From: Saposhnikovia divaricata
Lineage: Eukaryota; Streptophyta; Magnoliopsida; Apiales; Apiaceae
Direction: 5' to 3'
Assembly (NCBI GenBank): GCA_036435485.1
Contig: CM071600.1
Location: 55,549,546-55,613,545 of the forward strand
Length of the DNA stretch: 64,000 bases
Under the pieces are notes generated by a model. It searched no databases. It was given only the letters and a program-made list of their open reading frames with translations, and was not told the origin of the DNA. The translations under genes were made by a program, and so were the position numbers. Shown in pieces: positions 11,453 through 21,968 of the stretch (the stretch's first letter is position 1; every line of letters begins with the position of its first letter).

Positions 11453-12875
11453 TAGAGCTGTTAACGAACCGAGCTGTTCGTGAGCAAGCTCGAGCTCGGC
11501 TCGTTAAGGGCTCGGCTCGGCTCGGTTCGTTAAGAGCTCGAGCTCGAGCTCGAACACAAAAAAAAGCTCGTTAAGCTAACGAGCTCGAGCCGAGCTTTTA
11601 ACATGTGCGGCTCGAGCTCGGCTCGAGCTCGGCTCGAGCTCGTTCGGCTCGTTAAAAGCTCGAAAAAAAATCAAAATTTTTACTTTTTCTTTTTTTATCT
11701 TCAATCAAATTAATTTTTTATTTTTTGAAAATTTGGGAATATCACTAAATTAGATATATCTTGACATCCGTATGGTTGGATCGTCGAAAAATATTTTTTA
11801 AAAAATAGAAACAACAATTCGTGACAAAGCACTAGTTACTAGTACTAGTAAAATTAGTAGTGATCTACTAAGATCTCCAACCAAATTAATTTTTTATTTT
11901 TTGAAAATTTGGGAATATCACTAAATTAGATATATCTTGACATCCGTACGGTTGGATCGTCGAAAAATATTTTTTAAAAAATAGAAACAACAATTCGTGA
12001 CAAAGCACTAATTACTAGTACTAGTAAAATTAGTAGTGATCTACTAAGATCTCCAACCAAATTAATTTTTTATTTTTTGAAAATTTGGGAATATCACTAA
12101 ATTAGATATATCTTGACATCCGTACGGTTGGATCGTCGAAAAATATTTTTTAAAAAATAGAAACAACAATTCGTGACAAAGCACTAGTTACTAGTACTAG
12201 TAAAATTAGTAGTGATCTACTAAGATCTCCAACCAAAATAATTTTTTATTTTTTGAAAATTTGGGAATATCACTAAATTAGATATATCTTGACATCCGTA
12301 CGGTTGGATCGTCGAAAAATATTTTTTAAAAAATAGAAACAACAATTCGTGACAAAGCACTAGTTACTAGTACTAGTAAAATTAGTAGTGATCTACTAAG
12401 ATCTCCAACCAAATTAATTTTTTATTTTTTGAAAATTTGGGAATATCACTAAATTAGATATATCTTGACATCCGTACGGTTGGATCGTCGAAAAATATTT
12501 TTTAAAAAATAGAAACAACAATTTGTGACAAAGCACTAGTTACTAGTACTAGTAAAATTAGTAGTGATCTACTAAGATCTCCAACCAAATTAATTTTTTA
12601 TTTTTTCAAAATTTGGGAATATCACTAAATTAGATATATCTTGACATCCGTATGGTTGGATCGTCGAAAAATATTTTTTAAAAATATTTTTTAAAAAATG
12701 CAAACTAGCTGCTCGATAACGGCTCGTGTGCGGCTCGATTTCTTAACGAACGCTAGCTTGAACAAATATTTTGTGCGATAATAAAGCTCGGCTCGGCTCG
12801 GTTCGTTAAGAAAAAAAGTAAAGCTCGGCTCGTTTAGCTCAAAGCTCGGCTCGGCTCGGTTCGTTAACAGCTCTA
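11453..12875. mobile_element. Non-autonomous hAT-type DNA transposon (MITE-like), complete
   Basis: The ends are inverted copies of TAGAGCTGTTAACGAACCGA. The element is flanked by a perfect 8-bp target duplication GTTCATGG (11445-11452 and 12876-12883), the size used by hAT transposases. Subterminal regions (about 11460-11660 and 12710-12860) are crowded with GCTCGGCTCG / GAGCTCGAGC words in both orientations, as seen in hAT subterminal binding regions. It encodes no transposase; the short frame on the minus strand in the right end is fortuitous. The centre is occupied by a 176-bp tandem array. Confidence 0.9.
11706..12690. repeat. 176-bp tandem array, about 5.6 copies, inside the hAT-type element
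   Basis: The word CAAATTAATTTTTTATTTTT starts at 11706, 11882, 12058, 12234 (one-base variant), 12410 and 12586, a constant 176-base spacing. Units differ by single bases only (for example TATGG/TACGG in the middle). The last unit is cut short near 12690, where the right subterminal region begins. Each unit contains the palindrome-rich word ACTAGTTACTAGTACTAGTA. Confidence 0.95.
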
Positions 12876-12883
12876 GTTCATGG

Positions 12884-14120
12884 GGTAGACATGCTACGTA
12901 CCAGAAGGTCTTATGGAATAACATACTTTTTATCGGATGTCTCCGAAGGGACTATGGAATAGCATACTTAAAAGCTCAGACCCACGGCACAAGCCTCGCC
13001 CTCTGGGTCAGGCAACATTGCTCTTATTTATGCTCTAAATATCTTCTTTACTCGCGTTCAATTTCACTTCATATATGATCTCATATTTAGCACTTTCACT
13101 TGAGCTCCACATTAAAATATAAAAGCACTAACTTTTCCCTTTTTCAGTTTAGTTGGCTTTTTGAGAGAGAATAGGTAGTGGAAAATGTGATTGTTATAAT
13201 TTTTAATCATACATTATTTGAAGATAAAAGTGAATAAGTGAGCTTCATACGGAGACCTGTGTTTTTGGTAAACAGTATTATCCTTCATTTTTATTAATCT
13301 TCTTTATTTCTTTAATGCCCCTTTTTGTCATTACAAGGCATTAGGAGCGACCCAATTTAGATTGAAACAAAAAATTCTATTATGATATTGTACTTATTTT
13401 CAGTAATACTGTAATATTACGATTACACCTCCAGCCTTTCTCTCTCCTCCAGCTACATAATTTTAAATATTGAAAACAAAATACAACAACAAGAAGAAGT
13501 TTGCATTTATTAATATAGATTACAAGCAGAGAGAGATGTTTAGTTACAGATAGACTACATAGCCACAACATAAGTGATAAAAATAAAGATGTTATTTACA
13601 GATAGACTACATAGCAGCAACATAAGTGATAAAAAGAATGATGATCTATATGATGATCAAGCTAATAAAGTATTGAAGTAATTAACAAGCCTGAACCACA
13701 TAAGCAACTTCAATTTTATAGGTACTGTTTATCATAACGTGGGTAATGGGTTTATGTATTTCCATTAATTTTATTTTTGGTCACCCCTCTAAGTTGATCA
13801 CAAAAAAATTAACAACCCATCAAAATAAGTAGTTTAAAAATATATTCAAATTCAAATTATTATATTCGTTTCAAAAAGAACATACTTTTAATATAATAAA
13901 GTGAATAAAATAAAAATTCAACAATTTCAGAAAGCGAGAGCCATGGTGAAAGACCTTAATTTGAATATAAACTATAAATCTACTAGAATATTTATCTGAT
14001 ATTTTGACTTGCTTATTTAATTGTATAATTTACTTATTTTTAATAAAAGAATCTATATTAATAATATATACACAGTATTTTCATACATGAATTTACTAAT
14101 ACAGTTTAATGGTCACGCTC
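12884..14120. other. Non-coding interval
   Basis: AT-rich sequence without a supportable gene. It includes the dispersed module at 13272-13362 and a tandem duplication of about 46 bases (13548-13640, built on GATAGACTACATAGC and AACATAAGTGATAAAAA). Short ORFs here have no recognisable features. Confidence 0.5.
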
Positions 14121-14455
14121 TAGTGAGAATGAGAACAGTGAGAACACATATATTCACTACATTTCAAGCTATTTTAAAGGGCCCCGCCAGGGGTATCTTT
14201 ACAAAAAAAAGTCTTATAATTCTACCCTCTATCCATTTATAAAAAAAATTAACAAAAAAAAATTAAAATGAGAACAGTGAGAACACACATATTCACTACA
14301 TTTCAAGCTATTTTAAAGGACCCCGCTAGGGGCCTCATCACAAAAAAGTCTTATAATTCTATCCTCTATCCATTCATAAAAAAAATTAACAAAAAAAATT
14401 AAAAAATTACTTGAAATGTGGTCTCATTGTTCTCCAACATTTACATATTATATTA
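14120..14455. mobile_element. Foldback MITE-like element with internal direct duplication and GC-rich palindromes
   Basis: A unit starting ATGAGAACAGTGAGAACACA and running to AACAAAAAAAATTAAAA occurs twice in direct order (about 14127-14265 and 14268-14405). The right end, read on the other strand, gives AGAACAATGAGACCACATTT, an inverted copy of the left end. Each unit carries one GC-rich palindrome (14179-14193 and 14318-14334) followed by a C-A-rich word with AAAAAA. Exact ends and target duplication are not clear. Bases 14456-14994 hold nothing assignable. Confidence 0.6.
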
Positions 14456-14999
14456 ACTATGAGGTCTCATAATTAATATAATATGTTCTTGATATTATAT
14501 GAGCTTTAATGTTTTGAAGTCATTGGGGGTGAAGGGATTATCATTTCTGCATTTGAATAATGAAGACAATTTATTATTGTTTTCCATTAGAGAACAATAT
14601 TTGTAAAAATATTTATTACTTTTATTGCAGATTTTGATGGATTAAATAAATTTTCAACATTGTTAAAATAAAACTGTATGCTACTTTTTTATATAAATTT
14701 TAGCGTATCATTATTTTTTTAAATACTTATATAACTATATAGAATATCTTTCTAAGAATTGATTATTTATATAATTGCATGCAATATCTTTTTAAGAAAT
14801 CAATTAAATTTGTTAAATTTTTGGTATTGTCATTTTAAATTAAATAAGATGTCATGTACGAAGTACGGGAAAAATGCTAGTTTTACATGAAAAAGGAAAT
14901 TATTTAGTTCTTGAAAAATAAAAAAGATAATATGTTTAACCTCAAGGAAATTGATTAGTTAGTAAATCTGTAATTAAATAAGGGTAAATAAGTAAAATC

Positions 15000-16184
15000 T
15001 GTTAGTTACAGAGGCATGCCTGAATACATCTAATAACAAGCCTAAGTATGTGTAATGCTATGCATTACCTACATGACCTCTTAACTGAGGGAACCTCTAG
15101 TTGTAGAGTTTCTATTTGTTCTGTACTTGTAATAGGCATCAAATTCTAGTTGTGTTACTGTAATTATAAAGTCAAGAATAATGCTTGAAAGAAGTTCCAA
15201 GGTTCATGCCTCAAGCAAGGAGATAAAGACTGCCAAATAATCACAGTTGGGATCTGAAGAAATGAAGAATTTGCCTAAGTACCAATTCGAGAAGTACATT
15301 TGTCTATTCGAGAAGTCTAGCATTCGAGAAGTCTGGAGTTCGATATCTCAGAAGACACTATTCGATATCTCTGAATACACTATTCGATATCTCAGGGATT
15401 CGATATGTCAAAATGCTCTATTCGATATCTCAGGGATTCGATATGTCAAAATGCTCTATTCGATATCTCAAGGAGTCCCAGAGAAAAGAGCTATTCGAGA
15501 AGTGATTCGATATGTCAAGATAACACTATTCGAGAACTCAGAGTTATCGATCAAGTCAACTCCAGTTCTCGAATCACTCACTTAGTCACTTCTCGAATAC
15601 ATTCTTGAGGACAAAATACTGAAGAATTGTACAAGTCAGAGACCTGCAACAAGCCAGCACACTTTATTTGACTCTGTCCTATAAAGCATGCTGGAAAGCC
15701 TACAAAGAAGCTTGGAGAGATAAGACAAGGGACAAGGAGCTGAAGAAGTGGATCTAAACAGGCTTTTCAAAGTCAAATCTGTAGCCGTTTGGACTCTTAC
15801 TAAAATGAGATAGACAGACTGGAAAGCGCTTTTGTTTTTACCTACCTCATTTGTAGCAAGTGGGTGTATCCATGTCTATAAGGATACAGCCTCACTTCCT
15901 TAGCTGTTAAGGTTTTGAAGTTTCTCAAAAATATCCAGAAAATATCTCTCTGAGAAAAACGAAGCTGAGAATACTATCATTTGTATTCACAGATTGTAGC
16001 AAGATCTTTATCTAATAAAATATTAGATTAAAGTGATATTGTGTTGTGTTTGTGTTTAATTTTCCGCATCTTCATATCTCACACACTCATCACTTATCTT
16101 GCTGCAAAGATTCAAGACCGAAGAAAAATTCAAGAATCCATTCACCCCCCCTCTGTATTCTTTTACTGTATTCAATACTCAACA
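15000..16184 (+). repeat. 5' LTR of element B
   Basis: Begins TGTTAGTTAC and ends ATACTCAACA, immediately before the primer site. The U3-like part (15287-15600) is an alternation of ATTCGAGAAGT and ATTCGATATCTC words. A TATA-like CTATAAAG lies at 15680 and an AATAAAA signal at 16014. A run of cytosines (TTCACCCCCC) lies near the 3' end. The small ORF at 15247-15585 is built from the repeated words and is not a gene. Confidence 0.95.
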
Positions 16185-16186
16185 AG

Positions 16187-16199
16187 TGGTATCAGAGCA
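16187..16199 (+). other. Primer binding site of element B (initiator tRNA-Met)
   Basis: TGGTATCAGAGCA, two bases after the LTR, complementary to the 3' end of initiator tRNA-Met. The gag ATG follows only 28 bases later. Confidence 0.93.
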
Positions 16200-16227
16200 G
16201 GCTGTTTAATCTAAACAGAAAACGATC

Positions 16228-18729
16228 ATGAGTTCGAATACACCAAAGACTACAGGTACGGTAAAGGTCCCTAAGTTCGACAAAGAGAATTACAACCTCT
16301 GGAAAATAAAAATGCTGTTGTTCATCAAAGCTGCCAATCCTCTCTACCCTGACATTCTCAAGAATGGTCCATTCATACCACAACAAGAAGTTGCTGAATC
16401 CACAGTGGGCGCAGTAGTCATTCCTAGATCATACGTTCCAAAAGAGCCATCCAAATGGACGGACTCAGAGAAGGAAAAGATTGCCCTAGACAGCCACCTC
16501 ATGTTGTTAATCATAGACTCCTTGGATATGTCGATGTTTGCCAACGTAGCATCATGCAGATCAGCCAAGGACATGTGGAATCACATCGAGGTGTTATGTG
16601 AAGGGACAGAGGAGGTAAGAGAAAATAAGAAACAGATACTGGTCACACAGTATGAGGCGTTCATGGCACAGCCCAAGGAAAGTATCACTGATATGTTTGA
16701 AAGATTTCACAAGCTGGTGACTGAGCTCCAAATGAATGGGAAGGTTTACAGCACTAAGGAATTAAATATGAAGTTTCTACTATCGTCACCAAACCATCTA
16801 GAGCAAAGGGTCATATCTCTAAGAGAAAGAGATTTGAACAAAGTCACGTATGATGTGCTCTATGGGGTTTTAAAGACACACGAGCTTGAGTTGCTTCAAA
16901 AGAGGGCTATCCAAGCTAACCAAGGCAGAATGATAAACACATCCTGTGCCTTGATTGTCAACAAATCTATTCAAGACCTGGAAGCATCTGCAAGTCAGCT
17001 GAGAATAGAAGAGATAGTAGATGATGAAGAAACTGAGGAAGTAGTGACTGAACCTGCTGATGACAAGGAAGAAGATGAGTTCTACACTCTTGAAGAGCTG
17101 GATGGCATGGAAAATACATCATATGCTTTTATGGCTAGAAAATTTCCAAACATCAGATTCAAGAGGAATCAGCCCTTCAAGCCTAGACCTCAAAATCATT
17201 CATTCAACAAGGGCAAGGCACCTATGAAAACAAACAAGAACAGATTCAAAACCAGCTATGTGGATAGGTCGTCTGTAAGATGTTATAGATGCAATGACCT
17301 AGGGCATTTTGCCAGTGAATGCAAGAAGCCTAAAAAGAAGGATAAGGAGTTTCTTGAGCTTGAAGCTAAGTATGAGGCCCTTCTAAAGAAGCAGACACCA
17401 GGTAAGGCTTACATAGCTGAAGGGAAGTGTTGGGATGATTCTGACAGTGATGGGGAAGAACAAGAATTCTGCAACTATGCCTTGATGGCCAATTCCAAGG
17501 AAGAACCATCTGCATCAGACTCACAGGTACCATCTCTCACTACCATAGACTTGTCTGTTTCTGAATATAAATCTTTGGTTGAACAACTATCCGTTGAGAT
17601 GTTTAACATTCATACTAGTATGACTGCTGCTAATGAAGAAATTGCTAAACTGTCTACTAGGAATGAACTGTTAAATAAGAGAAATGAGGAACTAGAGCTA
17701 ACTACTGTGCAAATAGAAAATCTTAAACAAGAGATTGAGTATCTAAAGAATAAAGTTCTATGTGCTAGTCAAGTTGAGAAAGCTCTTAGGGATGAATTAG
17801 CTGAAAATGAATTTAAGTTGAAAACATTTAAGAATTCCTCTAGTCTATTGCAGTCTTATCATGAGAAAAATCTAGCTAGACCTAAGGCTGCCATTGGACT
17901 TGATTATGACACTCTTAAACAGAGGAAAGGCTATGCAGTCATTGAAGATGACATTGTTGTTCAAGAGGAGGTGCCTCAGATTTTGAAAAAGATTGAGAAT
18001 CCAATATTTAAAACACCAACACTTGAGATTGATGAGGATGCCTTACTCATCAAGCAAATGTTGGAGGATGAAGATGAGGCACAATCAAATGAACAACAAG
18101 CATCCTCTGAGAGTAAGAATGTCAAAACCAAAGCCAAGGAGCCAGTAGGAGGTAGACCTAGACTTGGGAAATCTGTAAATTTTGTTTCAGCTGGGAATTA
18201 TGAGACTAAGAAGAAAGTGACTAATAAGAGACCAAACAGGAATGGCAAATTAGGGATTAACAAAGATAACAACTATGCTTATGTGCCAAATGCCCCTAGG
18301 AAAGTTTGTCAAAACTGTTTTAGCTCTAATCATTTGACTCATGCTTGCAAGAAACCATCTGGTAGTGTTGCTAAACCATTCTATGATTGCTCTGTGCCTT
18401 TAAGACATAGAGACTCTCCTTTCTGTGATAAACTTGATTGTATGCCATGTAACATGAATGTGATGACTAGTTGTTTTAATTTGAGAAGACAATTCATGGA
18501 GGGCTGTATCAATCATAATGTTCACACACACTACACAAGGACAAAGTCTTCAAGTCCTCCTAAAGTTAGGAAGGTACCTCTGTCACCTAAGTCTAAGAAC
18601 CCTGATTCTAAGACTCCCAACAGTGACAAGAAGACCAACATCAAGAAAACTGATAAGCATGCTGATTTTGATAAAACTGTCACTAAGTCACATGGACCCA
18701 AACTCGTTTGGGTACCAAAGAAGAAGTAA
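16228..18729 (+). CDS. gag: Gag polyprotein of element B
   Basis: 833 residues from an ATG 43 bases after the LTR. Residues about 10-240 are the copia-type capsid region (FDKENYNLWKIKM at the start, then DMWNHIE and EGTEEVRENKK). An acidic stretch follows. The first CCHC zinc knuckle CYRCNDLGHFASEC is near residue 352. A coiled-coil region (about 455-560) precedes a second knuckle, CQNCFSSNHLTHAC, near residue 693. Then comes a C-x4-C-x2-C motif (CDKLDCMPC) near 735 and a basic, serine/lysine-rich tail ending LVWVPKKK. Gag assembles the virus-like particle and binds the genomic RNA. The end overlaps pol in another frame (18687-18729). Larger than typical copia gags, as is usual in Sireviruses. 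Confidence 0.95.
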   Translation: MSSNTPKTTGTVKVPKFDKENYNLWKIKMLLFIKAANPLYPDILKNGPFIPQQEVAESTVGAVVIPRSYVPKEPSKWTDSEKEKIALDSHLMLLIIDSLDMSMFANVASCRSAKDMWNHIEVLCEGTEEVRENKKQILVTQYEAFMAQPKESITDMFERFHKLVTELQMNGKVYSTKELNMKFLLSSPNHLEQRVISLRERDLNKVTYDVLYGVLKTHELELLQKRAIQANQGRMINTSCALIVNKSIQDLEASASQLRIEEIVDDEETEEVVTEPADDKEEDEFYTLEELDGMENTSYAFMARKFPNIRFKRNQPFKPRPQNHSFNKGKAPMKTNKNRFKTSYVDRSSVRCYRCNDLGHFASECKKPKKKDKEFLELEAKYEALLKKQTPGKAYIAEGKCWDDSDSDGEEQEFCNYALMANSKEEPSASDSQVPSLTTIDLSVSEYKSLVEQLSVEMFNIHTSMTAANEEIAKLSTRNELLNKRNEELELTTVQIENLKQEIEYLKNKVLCASQVEKALRDELAENEFKLKTFKNSSSLLQSYHEKNLARPKAAIGLDYDTLKQRKGYAVIEDDIVVQEEVPQILKKIENPIFKTPTLEIDEDALLIKQMLEDEDEAQSNEQQASSESKNVKTKAKEPVGGRPRLGKSVNFVSAGNYETKKKVTNKRPNRNGKLGINKDNNYAYVPNAPRKVCQNCFSSNHLTHACKKPSGSVAKPFYDCSVPLRHRDSPFCDKLDCMPCNMNVMTSCFNLRRQFMEGCINHNVHTHYTRTKSSSPPKVRKVPLSPKSKNPDSKTPNSDKKTNIKKTDKHADFDKTVTKSHGPKLVWVPKKK

Positions 18730-21700
18730 TACTTTTGTGTTTGCAGGGCAAAGAAAGTAAAAAGAAGGTCATGTGGATTTTGGACAGTGGATGCTCAAAT
18801 CATATGACTGGTGATATGGCCCTGCTATCACAGTATGAGGAAAAGGCTGGCCCAATGGTTGCTTTTGGAGATGACAGCATTGGCAACACACTGGGATATG
18901 GCAAGTTGGAAATTGGAAATGTCATCATTGAGAATGTAGCACTGGTCAAGGGGCTCAAGCATAATCTACTGAGTGTTGGTCAATTCACTGACAGAGGCTT
19001 CAAAGTGAACTTTGACAAAGATGAATGTTTGATCACCCACAAGAAGACTGGTGATTTTGCTCTGTCTGGAGTAAGGAAGGGAAGCCTGTTTGTAGCCAAT
19101 ATGGACTCTGCAAGCAAGGACACAATTTGTTGCTTCTACTCAAAAGCATCAAATGAAGACAGTTGGCTGTGGCACAAGAAGCTATCACACCTGAACTTCA
19201 AAGCCATTAATTCCCTAGTCAAAAGGGAGTTAGTGAGAGGCATGCCCACACTTGAATTCTGTCAAGAAGGAGTGTGTGAGGCGTGTCAAAAGGGAAAAAT
19301 GAAAAGATCAAGCCACAAGTCAAAAACAGTGACATCTATAACCAAGCCCCTGCAACTGATTCATATGGATTTGTTTGGGCCTGTCAATATTATGTCACTA
19401 GGAAGGAAGAAGTATGCTCTTGTGATGGTTGATGATTTTACAAGGTATACATGGGTAGAATTTCTGGAATCAAAGGATGAGGCTCCACAAGTAATCATTG
19501 AGCACATAAAGAAAGTTGACAAAGAAGCAAAGGCCATAAATGCAAGTGTGATTGCATTAAGAAGTGATAATGGGACAGAATTCAGAAATGCCATGCTTGG
19601 AGCATTCTGCAAAGAAAATGGTATTTCCCAACAATTCTCAGCTCCAAGGACTCCACAACAAAATGGAGTTGTTGAGAGAAAGAATAGGACTCTGATAGAG
19701 GCTGCTAGAACAATGCTACTTGATGCAAAGATGCCTACATGTTTTTGGGCTGAGGCTGTGAGCACTGCATGCTACATCCAAAACAGAACCCTCATCAACA
19801 AAAACACTGGAAAGACACCTTACAACTTGATGACTGGAAAGAAGCCTACTCTAAAGTATGTTCATACTTTTGGAAGCAAGTGCTTTGTGCTAAAAGATAA
19901 TTCAGAATATGTTGGAAAGTTTGATGCAAAGGCATTTGAAGGAATCTTTCTTGGCTATTCTATGGAAAGAATTGCATACAAAGTTTATGTCATTTGTCAA
20001 AAGAAAGTAATGGAGAGCACAGATGTAACATTTGATGACAGCAAACTACCTGGATTAGAAGAAGCCAATGATGAAGATAAAGATCCCTTGAAGTTTGATA
20101 ATCTAGATGATTCTGATGAGGAGATTGAAAGTGAATCTGAACTCATAATCCAACAAACTCAAGTGAATGAAGAACCTGTGTCAACCAACAATGAAGAAAC
20201 AAGCATCCAAGATACACCTGTGAGGAGTGACAACTTCACAGGGGGAGGAAATGTAGATGATCATGATCTAAATGATGAAGCAACATCAAGGATGAGAAAT
20301 CAATCTGAACATACAAGGAAATGGGATAGATCACACACTGCAGATCAGATAATTGGAAATCCAAATGCAGGAGTGAGGACAAGGAGAGCAACTATAAATG
20401 AATGTCTCTATGGCTGCTTTCTATCCCAAGTTGAGCCTAAGAAACTTGATGATGCATTGTTGGATCCTGACTGGATAATTGCTATGCAAGAGGAGCTAAA
20501 TCAATTTGAAAGGAGCAAAGTATGGGAACTAGTGCCTGCACCAAAGGATAGAACCGTTGTTGGAACTAAATGGGTTCTAAGGAATAAGATGGATGAAAAT
20601 GGTGTAGTCATAAGAAACAAAGCAAGGTTGGTTGCAAAAGGATACTCTCAACAGGAAGGTATTGACTATGATGAGACCTTTGCCCCTGTTGCTAGACTAG
20701 AAGCCATCAGAATTTTCTTGGCATTTGCTGCACATTCCAATTTCAAGGTCTATCAAATGGATGTCAAGAGTGCATTCCTGAATGGGGAGTTGGAAGAAGA
20801 AGTATATGTGCAACAACCACCTGGCTTTGAGGATCCACAGTTTCCCCACTTTGTCTACAGATTACTTAAAGCATTGTATGGACTCAAGCAAGCTCCCAGG
20901 GCATGGTATGACACACTATCACAATTTCTACTGGAGAATCAATTCACTAGAGGCACACTGGACAAGACACTGTTCTACAAGAAACATGATGATGATATTA
21001 TCCTAGTTCAAATCTATGTGGATGATATCATATTTGGCTCTACAAATGAGAAGCTGTGTGAAAAATTCTCTAAGCTCATGCAAAGCAGATATGAGATGAG
21101 TATGATGGGAGAATTAACATTCTTTCTTGGACTGCAAGTTAGTCAAAGGAAGGATGGCATTTTTATAAGTCAAACCAAATACATTAAAGATTTACTGAAG
21201 AAATTTGATTTGGAAGAATGTTCACCTGCGAAGACACCCATGGCCACTGCCACCAAGTTAGATGATGATGCTAAGGGCAAAAAGGTAGATATCTCAATCT
21301 ACAGAGGCATGGTTGGTTCTCTACTCTACCTCACTGCTAGTAGGCCAGATATCATGTTTGCTACATGCTTATGTGCAAGGTTTCAATCAAACCCAAAGGA
21401 ATCACACATGATAGCAATAAAAAGGATCTTCAAATATCTGAAAGGCACACCAAACTTGGGGTTATGGTATCCTAAGGACACAGGGTTCAATCTGGTTGGT
21501 TATTCTGATGCTGATTATGCTGGATGCAGAGTGGATAGGAAAAGCACATCAGGTAGCTGCCAGTTTCTTGGACAAAGGTTAGTCTCTTGGTACAGCAAGA
21601 AACAACAATCTGTGTCAACTTCCACAGCTGAAGCTGAATACATAGCTGCTGGAAGTTGCTGTGCTCAAGTGCTTTGGATTAGAAACCAACTTAGAGATTA

Positions 21701-21968
21701 TGGACTTGTGTTGGAAAGAATTCCTATCATGTGTGACAACACAAGTGCAATCTCTATAGTTGCCAATCCTGTCAATCATTCTAGGACAAAGCACATTGAC
21801 ATCAGATATCATTTCATAAGGGAGCATGCAACTAATGGAACCATTGAGTTACATTATGTTCCCACAGAAAAACAACTAGCTGACATATTCACTAAGCCAC
21901 TAGATGAAGCCACCTTCACAAGGTTGGTTAGTGAGATTGGAATGCTGAATTCTTCAAATTCTGGCTAA
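18687..21968 (+). CDS. pol: Pol polyprotein of element B (PR-INT-RT-RNaseH)
   Basis: The frame is open from 18687 and is shifted by -1 relative to gag. It has no ATG until 18770, just in front of the protease, so expression as a fusion by frameshift or by splicing is expected. Domains in order: protease (LDSGCSNHMTGD); GAG-pre-integrase finger (LWHKKLSHLNF ... CEACQKGK); integrase core with acidic residues in HMDLFGP (about 19368), RSDNGTEF (about 19566) and VVERKNRT (about 19675); reverse transcriptase with FAPVARLEA and the catalytic YVDDI (about 21015); RNase H with YSDADYAG, KSTSGSC and STAEAEY; ends at 21968. All catalytic motifs I can check are present, so the element is potentially autonomous. 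Confidence 0.96.
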   Translation, partial: VTWTQTRLGTKEEVILLCLQGKESKKKVMWILDSGCSNHMTGDMALLSQYEEKAGPMVAFGDDSIGNTLGYGKLEIGNVIIENVALVKGLKHNLLSVGQFTDRGFKVNFDKDECLITHKKTGDFALSGVRKGSLFVANMDSASKDTICCFYSKASNEDSWLWHKKLSHLNFKAINSLVKRELVRGMPTLEFCQEGVCEACQKGKMKRSSHKSKTVTSITKPLQLIHMDLFGPVNIMSLGRKKYALVMVDDFTRYTWVEFLESKDEAPQVIIEHIKKVDKEAKAINASVIALRSDNGTEFRNAMLGAFCKENGISQQFSAPRTPQQNGVVERKNRTLIEAARTMLLDAKMPTCFWAEAVSTACYIQNRTLINKNTGKTPYNLMTGKKPTLKYVHTFGSKCFVLKDNSEYVGKFDAKAFEGIFLGYSMERIAYKVYVICQKKVMESTDVTFDDSKLPGLEEANDEDKDPLKFDNLDDSDEEIESESELIIQQTQVNEEPVSTNNEETSIQDTPVRSDNFTGGGNVDDHDLNDEATSRMRNQSEHTRKWDRSHTADQIIGNPNAGVRTRRATINECLYGCFLSQVEPKKLDDALLDPDWIIAMQEELNQFERSKVWELVPAPKDRTVVGTKWVLRNKMDENGVVIRNKARLVAKGYSQQEGIDYDETFAPVARLEAIRIFLAFAAHSNFKVYQMDVKSAFLNGELEEEVYVQQPPGFEDPQFPHFVYRLLKALYGLKQAPRAWYDTLSQFLLENQFTRGTLDKTLFYKKHDDDIILVQIYVDDIIFGSTNEKLCEKFSKLMQSRYEMSMMGELTFFLGLQVSQRKDGIFISQTKYIKDLLKKFDLEECSPAKTPMATATKLDDDAKGKKVDISIYRGMVGSLLYLTASRPDIMFATCLCARFQSNPKESHMIAIKRIFKYLKGTPNLGLWYPKDTGFNLVGYSDADYAGCRVDRKSTSGSCQFLGQRLVSWYSKKQQSVSTSTAEAEYIAAGSCCAQVLWIRNQLRDYGLVLERIPIMCDNTSAISIVANPVNHSRTKHIDIRYHFIREHATNGTIELHYVPTEKQLADIFTKPLDEATFTRLVSEIGMLNSSNSG

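Noticed and set aside
11706..12690. CRISPR-like array
   Set aside because: Units are contiguous 176-bp tandem repeats without spacers, in a plant nuclear context.
13380..13571. 63-residue minus-strand ORF
   Set aside because: Lies across a 46-base tandem duplication in AT-rich DNA. No features beyond chance.
15247..15585. 112-residue ORF in the LTR (identical copy at 27993-28331)
   Set aside because: It is built from the repeated ATTCGATATCTC words, starts at a non-ATG codon in the track's frame, and is lost in element C's shorter LTR. An LTR by-product, not a gene.
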